40,777 nucleotides of DNA from an uncultured Collinsella sp. (lineage in GTDB: Bacteria; Actinomycetota; Coriobacteriia; Coriobacteriales; Coriobacteriaceae), in the NCBI GenBank assembly GCA_900552685.1, contig USAJ01000011.1, forward strand, positions 1 through 40,777. The letters run 5' to 3'. The position numbers and the translations under genes are program-made. Below the pieces are notes generated by a model. It saw only the letters and a program-made list of their open reading frames with translations. It had not been told where the DNA came from and did not search any database. This document shows, piece after piece, positions 1-7,462 of the stretch. The first letter of the stretch is position 1. Each line of letters starts with the position of its first letter.

Positions 1-69
1 AAGGCGGCAGGTGGAGAATTCGCCCGCATGGTTGCGCTGCAAAAGGAGGCGGCGGACTGGCAGCTGTAG
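1..69 (+). CDS. C-terminal end of a probable ABC transporter ATP-binding protein (partial)
   Basis: Only the last 22 codons before a TAG stop are in the window. The translation ends GGEFARMVALQKEAADWQL. A Gly-Gly-Glu-(Phe/Tyr)-Ala-Arg-(Met/Leu)-Val run followed by Gln and a short tail is typical of the extreme C-terminus of fused permease/ATPase (ABC exporter) proteins, just after the H-loop helix. Nothing else can be judged from this fragment. It is followed within two bases by a 14-bp perfect hairpin (71-103). Confidence 0.5.
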   Translation, partial: KAAGGEFARMVALQKEAADWQL

Positions 70-70
70 G

Positions 71-103
71 AATATGACAAAGGGGCAGTCCCTTTGTCAT
101 ATT
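71..103 (+). repeat. REP-like palindrome 1 (14-bp stem, loop GCAGT)
   Basis: A perfect 14-bp inverted repeat (71-84 with 90-103) around the loop GCAGT. The inner stem ACAAAGG...CCTTTGT and the GG-CAG core recur at 24558-24592 and 31899-31929, while the outer stem bases differ and still pair. It sits 2 nt after a stop codon, so it may also end that transcript, but no T run follows on the plus strand. The pattern resembles the REP sequences that accompany RAYT transposases; that link is inference. Confidence 0.6.
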
Positions 104-140
104 GAGTTCACCCCCATAGTTTCCAAAAAGTTAACCATTG

Positions 141-172
141 TTGAACTTAATAGTTAGATAAACTAAACTATT
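141..172 (+). promoter_or_regulatory. Promoter with overlapping operator-like inverted repeat for the DUF6110/P-ATPase operon
   Basis: TTGAAC (141-146), a 17-nt spacer and TAAACT (164-169) form a good sigma70-type promoter. Over the spacer and -10 lies a 7-bp inverted repeat, AATAGTT (149-155) with AACTATT (166-172). A symmetric site covering the -10 is what a repressor of a metal-export operon would be expected to use. Which regulator binds is unknown; the A/T-rich TTAG...CTAA core would suit a DtxR/MntR-like or other metalloregulator. Confidence 0.6.
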
Positions 173-255
173 TTCCAAAAGTGTGCTCGAGCAAACTTGT
201 TTACTCGGGTGCTAAGGCACCGTGCCGCAGTTGTTGCGGAAAAGGGAGAGACATC

Positions 256-501
256 ATGAAGAAGTCCACGTTTAACACCCTGCTTGTTGGTGGCGGTTTT
301 CTGCTCGGCACGGCCGGCATCAAACTGCTCACTAGCGCTCCGGTAAAGAATGCCTGCGTGCAGGGCATCGCGTGCGGCATGCGCGTCAAGAACTGCTACC
401 AGGACATGGTCGAGCAGGCCAAGGCTAATGTCGACGACATGGTTGCCGAGGCTGCCTACATCACCCAGAGCGAGGCCGCTGCTGACGAGGCAGCCGAGTA
501 A
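256..501 (+). CDS. DUF6110-like small membrane protein
   Basis: An 81-aa protein. The ATG at 256 is chosen because GGGAGAG lies just upstream; an in-frame start at 181 has no such site. Residues about 7-25 (TLLVGGGFLLGTAGIKLL) are hydrophobic and glycine-rich and could be one membrane segment. Two short Cys-containing stretches follow (NACVQGIACG, VKNCYQD), and the tail is Ala/Glu-rich. Size, sequence style and position directly upstream of a P-type ATPase match the DUF6110 family, which is found beside metal ATPases. A partner or accessory role is inferred from the 18-nt spacing to the ATPase gene and the shared promoter. Confidence 0.7.
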   Translation: MKKSTFNTLLVGGGFLLGTAGIKLLTSAPVKNACVQGIACGMRVKNCYQDMVEQAKANVDDMVAEAAYITQSEAAADEAAE

Positions 502-519
502 CGCTCCCAGGCACAAACT

Positions 520-2595
520 ATGAGATTCTCGATTATTAGCGAGATCCCCGGCAGGACCCGTCTTCAATTGGCGGGTCCTGTGCCAGAGAGCGATCTCGAT
601 GCACTTCTTAAGCTTGGCGGCGAAATCGACGGCGTGCGCAAAGTGCGCGTATATGGCCGTATTGGCCAGATGGCGCTCGAATATGACGAGCAGTGTCGTG
701 CGAGCGTGCTCGACGCCTTGGGCGCACTCGATGCTCAAGCCATCGCCGATGCCAAGTCGGGTTACGTGATGCAGCTTGAGCCACGCAAGCACAAGCTCGT
801 CATGGATCTTGCCACACTTATCGGCACCCACTACGCGAGCCGCTGGTTCTTGCCGACGCCTCTGCGTGCGGTGTTTGTCGTGGCCGGTTACATGGCATTT
901 TTGCGCGCTGCCCTTCATGAGCTGGCGCAGCCGCGCCTGACCGTTCCCGTGCTCGACGCTTCGGCCATCGGCATTTCGTTCGTCAAGCGTGATGTCGATA
1001 CCGCGGGGCAGACGATGTTCCTGCTCAATGTGGGCGAGCTGCTCGAGGACTACACCCGCGCCATGAGCGAAAACGAGCTCATCAACTCGCTGCTCGATGT
1101 GCCCGACAAGGCGCAAAAGGTCGTCGGCGACACCGAGGTGAGCGTTGCCGCCACCGAGCTTGAGCCCGGCGACTTGGTAGCCGTGCGCACCGGCATGTCC
1201 ATCTGCATTGACGGTGTGGTCGAACAGGGGAGCGCCATGGTCAACCAGGCGACCCTGACCGGCGAGCCGCTGGCCGTCGAGCGCAGTGTGGGCGACGACG
1301 TGTTCGCCGGCACCGTCGTGGAAGACGGCAGCATCTTGGTGCGTGTGCGCGCCAACACGGCTCAGACCAAGCTCCGCTCGATTGTCTCGCTCGTGCAGAC
1401 GGCCGACTCGCTCAAGTCCGAGGGTCAGTCGCACATGGAGGACCTCGCCAACAAGATCGTCCCGTGGAACTTCCTGCTTGCGGGTCTGGTCGCGCTCACC
1501 ACGCGCAGCCTCATCAAGACCTCGGCGGCGTTGATGGTCGACTACTCGTGCGCACTCAAGCTCACGGGTTCCGTTGCCGTCATGACCGCTATGAGCGATG
1601 CTGCCAAGATGGGCGTCATGGTCAAGGGCGCGAAGTATTTTGAGTCGTTTGCCAAGGCCGATACCATTGTCTTTGACAAGACCGGCACGCTCACCGAGGC
1701 GCAGCCGCGCCTGGCTTGCGTGCTGACGACCGATGGCTGGAGCGAGGATGAGGTCCTGCGTCTTTCCGCTTGCCTGGAGGAGCATTTTCCGCATCCGGTG
1801 GCGCGCGCTGTGGTCAACGCCGCCCGCGAGCGTGGGCTCGAGCATCGCGAGCGCCACGCCGCCGTCGAGTACATCGTGGCACACGGCATCGCTTCGTCCA
1901 TCGAAGGGCGTCGCGCCATCATCGGTTCCGCGCACTTTGTATTCGAGGATGAGGGCGCACAGCTCGAATCCGACATCAAGGAGCGCATCGAGTCTCAGAT
2001 GCAGGGCTTGTCGCCGCTGTACCTGGCGGTCGACGGCACCGTTGTGGGCGTGCTCGGTATCGAGGATCCGCTCAAGGCCGGGGTCCGCGAGGCCATCGCC
2101 GACCTGCATGCGCTGGGCGTCAAGCATGTCGTTATGCTCACGGGCGACTCGGAGCGCACGGCCGAGCGCATTGCTCGCGAGGCAGGTGTCGACGAGTTTA
2201 AGGCCGAGCTGCTGCCCGAGGACAAGTACGCGTATGTTGAGCGGATTAAGCGCGAGGGGCGCCACGTTGCCATGGTGGGCGACGGCGTCAACGATTCGCC
2301 GGCGCTCGGTTTGGCCGACGTGGGGTTGGCAATGGGCGGCGGAAGCGACATCGCCAAGGAGGTCGCCGACATCATCCTGACCGATACGGATCTGGCCGCG
2401 ATTGTGCGCCTGCGCCGCATGAGCCAGGGGCTTATCGACCGTCTGACGAGTTCGTATTCCAAGGTGATGCTCACCAACTCGGCGCTGTTGGCATTGGGTA
2501 TTACTGGCATGATCACTCCGCAGACGTCGTCACTGCTGCACAACGGCTCGACGATCGCCTACAGCCTGGGCAACGCAAAGGCGTACCTGCGCTAG
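520..2595 (+). CDS. P1B-type heavy-metal-translocating P-type ATPase
   Basis: A 691-aa ATP-driven cation pump of the inner membrane, probably an exporter of a transition metal. The A-domain TGEP loop is at 247-250. The phosphorylated Asp is in DKTGT (386-390), the nucleotide-binding His-Pro at 425-426, TGDSE near 541 and the hinge GDGVND at 587-592. The C-terminal membrane part carries LHNGSTI, a P1B hallmark. The N-terminal 80 residues look like an HMA/ferredoxin fold but have no CxxC. The membrane metal site, usually CPC, SPC or similar, reads D-Y-S-C-A-L-K here (341-347), so the Pro is absent and only one Cys is kept. That points to an atypical branch, possibly Mn/Zn/Fe, but the ion cannot be read from sequence. 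It is co-transcribed with the DUF6110 gene. Confidence 0.85.
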   Translation: MRFSIISEIPGRTRLQLAGPVPESDLDALLKLGGEIDGVRKVRVYGRIGQMALEYDEQCRASVLDALGALDAQAIADAKSGYVMQLEPRKHKLVMDLATLIGTHYASRWFLPTPLRAVFVVAGYMAFLRAALHELAQPRLTVPVLDASAIGISFVKRDVDTAGQTMFLLNVGELLEDYTRAMSENELINSLLDVPDKAQKVVGDTEVSVAATELEPGDLVAVRTGMSICIDGVVEQGSAMVNQATLTGEPLAVERSVGDDVFAGTVVEDGSILVRVRANTAQTKLRSIVSLVQTADSLKSEGQSHMEDLANKIVPWNFLLAGLVALTTRSLIKTSAALMVDYSCALKLTGSVAVMTAMSDAAKMGVMVKGAKYFESFAKADTIVFDKTGTLTEAQPRLACVLTTDGWSEDEVLRLSACLEEHFPHPVARAVVNAARERGLEHRERHAAVEYIVAHGIASSIEGRRAIIGSAHFVFEDEGAQLESDIKERIESQMQGLSPLYLAVDGTVVGVLGIEDPLKAGVREAIADLHALGVKHVVMLTGDSERTAERIAREAGVDEFKAELLPEDKYAYVERIKREGRHVAMVGDGVNDSPALGLADVGLAMGGGSDIAKEVADIILTDTDLAAIVRLRRMSQGLIDRLTSSYSKVMLTNSALLALGITGMITPQTSSLLHNGSTIAYSLGNAKAYLR

Positions 2596-2619
2596 CGGAC
2601 GTGTTCGCCCACGTTATCT

Positions 2620-2665
2620 GGCCTGCGCCTAGACGGCATCGGTGTCGTCCGGGCGCAGGCCTTTT
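2620..2665 (+). terminator. Intrinsic terminator after the P-ATPase
   Basis: A 10-bp GGCCTGCGCC/GGCGCAGGCC stem is followed directly by TTTT. Its loop carries a second stem (GACGGCA/TGTCGTC), so the hairpin is long and branched-looking. Confidence 0.8.
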
Positions 2666-2669
2666 GCAT

Positions 2670-2716
2670 TTGACCATTTGCTAGCTTCACCATATAGTGT
2701 TGCTAGCTGTGCTAGC
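2670..2716 (+). promoter_or_regulatory. Toxin-antitoxin promoter with three GCTAGC operator boxes
   Basis: TTGACC (2670-2675), a 17-nt spacer and TATAGT (2693-2698) form a strong promoter. The palindromic hexamer GCTAGC occurs at 2680-2685 (in the spacer), 2702-2707 (start of transcription) and 2711-2716. The last two form a 15-bp symmetric site, GCTAGC-TGT-GCTAGC. Repeated short palindromes across a promoter are typical of autorepression by ribbon-helix-helix antitoxins. Confidence 0.75.
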
Positions 2717-2738
2717 ATTTGAAGGGAGCGGGATCAAC

Positions 2739-3092
2739 GTGGGTGCTGTTAGCGGCATGGCGCAGGTGAACGTTCGCGTGGATCGCCAGGTCAAGAACCG
2801 TGCCGAGGAGGCACTGCGGCTTTCGGGCGGGTCACTGCCCGAGCTCATCAAAAAGGTGGTGGCCAAGGTCGCACAGGGCGGCGGTTCGTGTGAGGAAATC
2901 CTTGAGGCCGTTAACGACCGGCAGCGGGGTGCCGCGCTGGATTCTCCGTTTGCCGCATCCTGGGCGGCGGCTGATCAGCTTTACGCGGACTTGGGCATCG
3001 CTACGTCGCCCGTATCCGACGATCGCGGCTGGGACACAATCTATTCCGACGCCATGGATGAGCATTATCGCCAAAAGGGGATGATCCAGTGA
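2739..3092 (+). CDS. Ribbon-helix-helix antitoxin (RelB/DinJ-like)
   Basis: A 117-aa protein. GTG at 2739 is preferred: AAGGGAG lies 10 nt upstream, and the longer reading from 2697 would begin before the predicted transcription start. ATG at 2757 is the alternative. The N-terminus VNVRVDRQVKNRAEEALRL is a ribbon-helix-helix strand plus first helix, as in RelB/DinJ antitoxins. The rest (SCEEILEAVND and an acidic tail) would be the toxin-binding part. It overlaps the PIN gene by 4 nt (GTGA), so the two are translationally coupled. Role inferred: binds and neutralises the PIN RNase and represses its own promoter through the GCTAGC boxes. Confidence 0.8.
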   Translation: MGAVSGMAQVNVRVDRQVKNRAEEALRLSGGSLPELIKKVVAKVAQGGGSCEEILEAVNDRQRGAALDSPFAASWAAADQLYADLGIATSPVSDDRGWDTIYSDAMDEHYRQKGMIQ

Positions 3093-3604
3093 GTGGGGCG
3101 CCTCTCAAGATCATGGTAGACGCCAGCGTATGGGTCGATTCGTTTTGCATCGACCATGCCGAGTCGCTTGCCGCGCGTGCGTTTATTGGGCGGGCGACGG
3201 AGACGGGGGCGTTGCTGTTCTTCCCGGTGCATATCGCTAAGGACGTGCTGTACGTTGTCCAACACGAGCTGAAGCGTAGCGTTCTTGCCAGAGGGGGAGC
3301 GCTCGACGAGGCTTCTGCTCACGCGATTGGCGATGCGGCGTTGGCGTTTGTTCGGAACATGACCGAAAACGCCACGGCCGTGGGTGCAGATACGTCGGAC
3401 CTTTGGCTGGCCGACAAATACTTAGCGCTCCATCGCGATTACGAGGACAACTTGGTGCTCGCCGCGTGCAAGCGCGCACAGGTCGATTACTTGGTGACCA
3501 ACGATCGCAAGCTGCTCGAACATGCCGATCTTGCAGCAAAGACCCCGCGCCAAATGATGCCGATTCTGGCTTTGGCCGAACGCGGTGGCGCGGCTATCGG
3601 TTGA
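3089..3604 (+). CDS. PIN-domain toxin (predicted ribonuclease)
   Basis: A 171-aa protein with a GTG start overlapping the antitoxin stop. PIN signatures: an N-terminal strand with the first acidic residue (IMVDASVWVDSF, D11), a mid-region DYED-NLVLAACKRA (D117-D120), then a strand ending VTNDRKLL (D139). These acidic residues bind Mg/Mn in PIN RNases. Order and coupling (antitoxin first, 4-nt overlap) are those of a type II toxin-antitoxin module. The RNA target is unknown. The length is slightly above the common 130-150 aa of VapC, with an N-terminal helical region carrying extra residues. Confidence 0.82.
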   Translation: MSGAPLKIMVDASVWVDSFCIDHAESLAARAFIGRATETGALLFFPVHIAKDVLYVVQHELKRSVLARGGALDEASAHAIGDAALAFVRNMTENATAVGADTSDLWLADKYLALHRDYEDNLVLAACKRAQVDYLVTNDRKLLEHADLAAKTPRQMMPILALAERGGAAIG

Positions 3605-3616
3605 CGCGAACTGTTT

Positions 3617-3653
3617 GCGGGCCTCTTGGACGACGATGCGCCAAGGGACCCGC
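3617..3653. terminator. Imperfect hairpin between convergent genes
   Basis: GCGGGCCTCTTGG (3617-3629) pairs with CCAAGGGACCCGC (3641-3653), with two imperfect positions. It lies between the converging PIN and 3663-4097 genes. Only a weak T-rich stretch follows, so terminator function is likely but not certain. Confidence 0.4.
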
Positions 3654-3662
3654 GTCTGCTAT

Positions 3663-4097
3663 TTACAAAAGCTCGGCCTTAATGGCGGGGCTTTCGGCGA
3701 GTTGCTCGGCTGCCTTTTCGTCGGAGCTGCCGAGTGCTGCCAGACTGCGGTAGACCCACTCGTTGACCTGGGTGTTCTTGACGCCTGCGGTCTGCATAAG
3801 GGCGCCTACCTCGCGGATTGCTGCGAGCAGATCGGCTTTGGGACCCGCGAGCTCGACCTCGATGCCGTGGTAGGCGGCCACGCCGCGGTTCTCACTCACG
3901 TGGTCGATAAAGCCCTCGACGGTCTCAAGCTGCTGGGCGAGAGCTGCATCATCGTCAGCGTCCAGCGCGACGAGTGCGTTCGATACCGTGAGGGCGGGAT
4001 GTCCGCAGGGGACAAAGCCTTCGATGACATCTATAGCTTCGGTAATGGTTGAGCCCAGGCCTGCGAGGGCATTGACGAGTTGCTGTTTGGCATCCAT
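3663..4097 (-). CDS. Uncharacterised 144-aa protein
   Basis: I do not recognise a family. The protein starts MDAKQQLVNALAGLGSTITEAID after an AAGGAC ribosome-binding site. It is soluble, acidic and largely helical in composition, with no signal peptide or membrane segment. A central VAAYHGIEVELAGPKADLLAAI looks like a strand-turn-helix. Codon use resembles the neighbours, so it is a real gene. A candidate promoter with -10 TATATT lies at 4134-4139 on the minus strand. It is a single-gene unit convergent with the toxin and divergent from tmRNA. Confidence 0.65.
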   Translation of the reverse strand: MDAKQQLVNALAGLGSTITEAIDVIEGFVPCGHPALTVSNALVALDADDDAALAQQLETVEGFIDHVSENRGVAAYHGIEVELAGPKADLLAAIREVGALMQTAGVKNTQVNEWVYRSLAALGSSDEKAAEQLAESPAIKAELL

Positions 4098-4232
4098 AAC
4101 GGTCCTTTCGACGGGTCAGTTTTGCTTGGCGAAAATATACGTGACTCGATCGGTAGCAAAAGTGTGAAGTGCGGCGCACATTGGGGTCTTCACAGCTCGT
4201 GCATAGAACAGCTGTCTGCCTTTAGAACGTGG

Positions 4233-4312
4233 TAAGATAGCTATCCACGAGCGGGGTTCACCCCGCGTGTTCCTTGAAAAGTCGACGGTTATCGGGTGTT
4301 TGCAGACCCGAT
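4233..4312 (+). promoter_or_regulatory. Probable ssrA promoter -10 and hairpin-bearing leader
   Basis: TAAGAT (4233-4238) is the best -10 upstream of tmRNA; the -35 is poor. Between it and the mature 5' end lie two hairpins, GCGGGG-TTCA-CCCCGC (4251-4266) and ATCGGGT/ACCCGAT (4291-4297 with 4306-4312). These would form a roughly 90-nt leader removed by RNase P at 4337. Confidence 0.4.
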
Positions 4313-4336
4313 GCCATCCAGACTTTCCCGACATTC

Positions 4337-4700
4337 GGGGGCGACTGGTTTCGACACGATAGCTCTGAGAGAGGAAGCAAGCCGAGGTCTCCTCGCCTCG
4401 TTAAACAGGGGTACCGTCAAATTGAATTGACAACAACTCTTCTTTTGAGCCTATGGCTCTCGCTGCTTAGTTTATAGCGGCGCGTCAACCCGGTGATTTC
4501 CCCGACACCGGCGCGACGTCATTTTAGGGGAACGCTCCCGCGCACGTAATCGGTATGGCGCGGGCTAAGACCGAACCGGTTAGGACGCCGCGAGCGTGTC
4601 GCTGCGCGCAAAGCGTCCGAGACTAAACCAGCGACTGAGCTTGGAGATGCCAATCAGGGGGCTTTCGTGGACCGGAGTTCGATTCTCCGCGCCTCCACCA
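4337..4700 (+). ncRNA. ssrA: tmRNA (transfer-messenger RNA)
   Basis: A 364-nt RNA that rescues stalled ribosomes with SmpB. The 5' end GGGGGCG pairs with CGCCTCC before the encoded CCA at 4698-4700. The tRNA-like part has GACTGGTTTCGAC at the 5' side and the T arm GGAGTTCGATTCTCC at the 3' side. The tag reading frame is 4429-4467 with TAG at 4468-4470. It encodes DNNSSFEPMALAA, which has the ALAA degradation end. GAC is taken as the resume codon because the frame is closed by TGA two codons upstream. Pseudoknot-forming GC-rich segments fill 4480-4620. Confidence 0.95.
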
Positions 4701-4709
4701 TAAGTAACA

Positions 4710-4746
4710 GGCAGGTAGATACTTATATCTACCTGCCTTTTTATTT
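4710..4746 (+). terminator. Intrinsic terminator of tmRNA
   Basis: A perfect 12-bp stem, GGCAGGTAGATA (4710-4721) with TATCTACCTGCC (4726-4737), loop CTTA, then TTTTTATTT. Confidence 0.92.
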
Positions 4747-4755
4747 CTAGTCCGT

Positions 4756-4982
4756 ACCGCGGAGAATCGAACTCTATGCAGGGCGCGAGCGTTTGTAGCG
4801 AGCGGGCGAGGACGCCGGCAGGCGGCCGAAGCCGGTGCGTATTTGCGAAGCAAATACGCGGATTCTCCGCGCAAACTATCAGCTCAATATGGATGCGATG
4901 TTTATCGAATCTCAGCCGGCCATGCGCCGCATCAACGGATCCCCTCCCGCACCGCGGAGAATCGAACTCTGTGCAGGGCGCG
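4756..4982 (-). repeat. Two tmRNA 3'-end-like direct repeats (4756-4787 and 4951-4982)
   Basis: Two 32-bp sequences differ at one base. On the minus strand each contains AGTTCGATTCTCCGCG, identical to the tmRNA T arm at 4676-4691. A shorter related piece, GGATTCTCCGCGC, lies near 4860 on the plus strand. Between them is a perfect 10-bp hairpin (4837-4859, GCGTATTTGC/GCAAATACGC). No gene is evident in 4747-5014. These look like remains of integrase attachment sites or copied tRNA-like ends. Confidence 0.6.
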
Positions 4983-5014
4983 GACGTAAAGAAAATGCCG
5001 CAGCAACGCAGGGT

Positions 5015-5337
5015 GGGATGCGCTTTCCCGATGGCAGCCCAGGCGGAAAGCGCGTCCCGGAATCCGCGCTCAGACTGGGACGTAGTTTCCGGATGACACA
5101 TCAAGCGGAAACTGCGACCCGGAATCGAGCCGTAGAGTGGGATATGCTTTCCCAATGGCAGCTCAAGCGGAAAGTACATCCCGGAATCCTCGTTCGGAAT
5201 GGGATGCAGTTTCCAAATGAATGGCTAGCGGAAAGTTCATCCCGGAATCCGCGCTCAGAACGGGACGCGCTTTCCCAGCGGCGGTCCAAGCGGAAAGCGC
5301 GTCCCGGAATCTCGCCTCAAACTGGGACACACTTTCC
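5015..5337. repeat. Tandem array of 62-bp units, each a 14-bp-stem hairpin
   Basis: Left arms start at 5015, 5077, 5139, 5201, 5262 and 5324, so the period is 61-62 bp. Right arms start at 5045, 5107, 5169, 5230 and 5292; the sixth unit is cut before its right arm. The arm consensus is GGGAYGCGCTTTCC...GGAAAGCGCRTCCC, with a 15-16-nt loop (CAATGGCAGCTCAAGC type) and an 18-nt linker starting GGAAT. Stem bases differ between units but mostly still pair, including full swaps of a base pair. Open frames across the array are by-products of the repeat. It lies between tmRNA and the patatin gene. Confidence 0.85.
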
Positions 5338-5424
5338 GCTTCACCTGCCGCCTCGAAAAACCTGCGCGCTCGCCATCCCAAAACTGGGTAGAAGAAAGCC
5401 AAAACGCAATCGCAGGAGGTCAAT

Positions 5425-6303
5425 ATGACTGCAGAAGATAAGGCAAAGAACGCCGGCAAGGTCGCGCTCGTCCTGGAGGGCGGCAGCTTCCGCGGGCAAT
5501 TTACCGCAGGCGTGCTCGACGTCCTCATGGAGACTGGCGTCGAGATTCCGGCGGTATATGGCGTATCGGCCGGCGCCCTCAACGGCGTGAACTACAAGTC
5601 GCACCAGATCGGCCGTGCCAACCGCATCAACCTGGCTTTCTGCAACGATAGCCGCTTCATGGGCGCCGCGTCGTTTGCGTCCACGGGTTCCATCGTGGGT
5701 TACGACTTTATCTTCAACGATGTCCAGGATCGCCTGGATCCCTTTGACAACGAGACGTTCGACGCGAGCCCCATCGAGATGTACGCCGTCGCGACGGATA
5801 TGCTCTTTGGAACCGCCACATACCTGCCGGTCAAAAGCGCCGTACTTGACCTCGACGCTGTGCGCGCATCGACGTCACTGCCGCTGGTGACGCCGTCGGT
5901 CGAGATCGACGGGCACAAATACGTCGACGGCGGCGTAGCCGATTCGGTCCCTATCGAGCACGTGCTGGAGGAGGCGGGCTTCGATCGCGCGGTTGTCATT
6001 GTCACGCAGGACCGCTCGTACGAGAAAAAGCCCTACGAGTTTATGCCCGCCGCACGCGCCCGCTATGCCGACTATCCCTACCTGCTCGAGGCTATCGAGA
6101 CGCGCCACGACCGCTATAACATCCAGCGCATGCATCTGTGGAAGTATGAGCGCGAGGGCCGCGCGCTGGTCGTTGCTCCGCAAAAGCCGGTCGAGGTCGG
6201 TCACGTTGAGCACGATTCGGCAAAGCTTTTGGACCTGTATATCCAGGGCCGTCAGGAGGCAAAGCGCCTGCTCGCGGAAATCCAAGAGTTCGTTGAGCGC
6301 TAG
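5425..6303 (+). CDS. Patatin-like phospholipase / lipid acyl hydrolase
   Basis: A 292-aa cytosolic or membrane-associated serine esterase of the bacterial patatin family (RssA/YjjU-like). The oxyanion region is EGGSFRGQFTAGVLDVL (18-34), where the usual GGGxRG has Glu as its first residue. The nucleophile is Ser48 in GVSAGA, and the dyad Asp is D168 in VDGGVADSVP. The Ser/Asp pair is complete, so it should be active, probably on phospholipid or other acyl esters; the substrate is unknown. AGGAGG at 5414-5419 fixes the start. It is a monocistronic-looking gene between the hairpin array and the ribosomal protein genes. Confidence 0.88.
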   Translation: MTAEDKAKNAGKVALVLEGGSFRGQFTAGVLDVLMETGVEIPAVYGVSAGALNGVNYKSHQIGRANRINLAFCNDSRFMGAASFASTGSIVGYDFIFNDVQDRLDPFDNETFDASPIEMYAVATDMLFGTATYLPVKSAVLDLDAVRASTSLPLVTPSVEIDGHKYVDGGVADSVPIEHVLEEAGFDRAVVIVTQDRSYEKKPYEFMPAARARYADYPYLLEAIETRHDRYNIQRMHLWKYEREGRALVVAPQKPVEVGHVEHDSAKLLDLYIQGRQEAKRLLAEIQEFVER

Positions 6304-6403
6304 CGACGGCGAACCCTCAAAAAATGACAACAGCTAAAGAGTTGGAAAAATCACGGCTCGTGGATGACATGTGCAGAAACTCTGGTCGGAGCCAAAATAC
6401 CTG

Positions 6404-6431
6404 TTGACTCGTACGGCGAGCGGGGTAATAT
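6404..6431 (+). promoter_or_regulatory. Promoter of rplM-rpsI
   Basis: TTGACT (6404-6409), a 16-nt spacer and TAATAT (6426-6431). The roughly 60-nt leader that follows contains a small CAGAG/CTCTG hairpin and a TGTA...TACA dyad just before the ribosome-binding site. That is the place where ribosomal-protein leaders often act, although I cannot match a known L13 leader. Confidence 0.7.
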
Positions 6432-6497
6432 GGACGGGTTACTTGCAGAGCCCCGTGAATCTCTGTAACAACACGTACTGTACATGGAGGAGTCTAA

Positions 6498-6941
6498 GTG
6501 ATTTCGAAATCGACTCACTACGCCAAGCAGGGCGAGGTCCAGCGCAACTGGGTTCTCGTCGACGCCGATGGTGCTGTCCTGGGCCGTCTTGCCACCCAGA
6601 TCGCAATGATCCTGCGCGGTAAGAACAAGCCCCAGTTCACGCCCAACAGCGACTGCGGCGACTTCGTTGTCGTCATCAACGCCGATAAGGTCCAGCTTAC
6701 CGGTAACAAGGCCGACACGAAGACCTATTATCGCCACAGCGGCTACAACGGCGGCCTCAAGGCTGAGAGCTTCCGCCAGGCTATGGAGAAGCACCCGGAG
6801 AAGGTCATCGAGCGCGCCGTTCGCGGTATGCTGCCCAAGACCACCCTCGGCCGTGCCCAGATGACCAAGCTTAAGGTCTACGCTGGTGCCGAGCATCCGC
6901 ATGCTGCCCAGAACCCCACGAAGATTGAGCTGGAGGCTTAA
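6498..6941 (+). CDS. rplM: Large ribosomal subunit protein L13 (uL13)
   Basis: A 147-aa early-assembly protein of the 50S subunit. It begins at GTG 6498, 7 nt after GGAGG. Family landmarks are visible: WVLVDADGAVLGRLAT near residue 19, GDFVVVINADKV, YYRHSGYNGG, and a C-terminal RGMLPKTTLGR followed by KVYAGAEHPHAAQNP. Length is normal (about 142-148 aa). rpsI follows after 2 nt, the conserved L13-S9 operon. Confidence 0.97.
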   Translation: MISKSTHYAKQGEVQRNWVLVDADGAVLGRLATQIAMILRGKNKPQFTPNSDCGDFVVVINADKVQLTGNKADTKTYYRHSGYNGGLKAESFRQAMEKHPEKVIERAVRGMLPKTTLGRAQMTKLKVYAGAEHPHAAQNPTKIELEA

Positions 6942-6943
6942 AG

Positions 6944-7339
<396 letters not shown>

Positions 7340-7370
7340 GGTTTTATCTCCTTTCGAGATACAATGTACA

Positions 7371-7413
7371 AGCGGGGCCTGCCGATTCCTCGGCGGGTCC
7401 CGCTTTTCTTTTT
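7371..7413 (+). terminator. Intrinsic terminator of rplM-rpsI
   Basis: A 15-bp stem, AGCGGGGCCTGCCGA with TCGGCGGGTCCCGCT (two wobbles), loop TTCC, then TTTCTTTTT. Confidence 0.92.
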
Positions 7414-7462
7414 CGACTAGGGTGGGCGGTTGCATATCGCCTGCTAGGGAAGGAGCGATCCT

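Noticed and set aside
163..2265. A 700-aa minus-strand open frame opposite the P-ATPase
   Set aside because: It is the antisense shadow of a high-GC gene; it shows no recognisable domain, and the plus-strand frame has all P-type ATPase motifs.
5015..5337. CRISPR array
   Set aside because: Periodic, but the whole 62-bp unit including the supposed spacers is conserved, and no cas gene is nearby.
4835..5428. Plus- and minus-strand open frames across the 62-bp array
   Set aside because: The frames stay open only because of the repeated unit; unit lengths of 61 and 62 shift the frame, and no ribosome-binding site or domain is seen.
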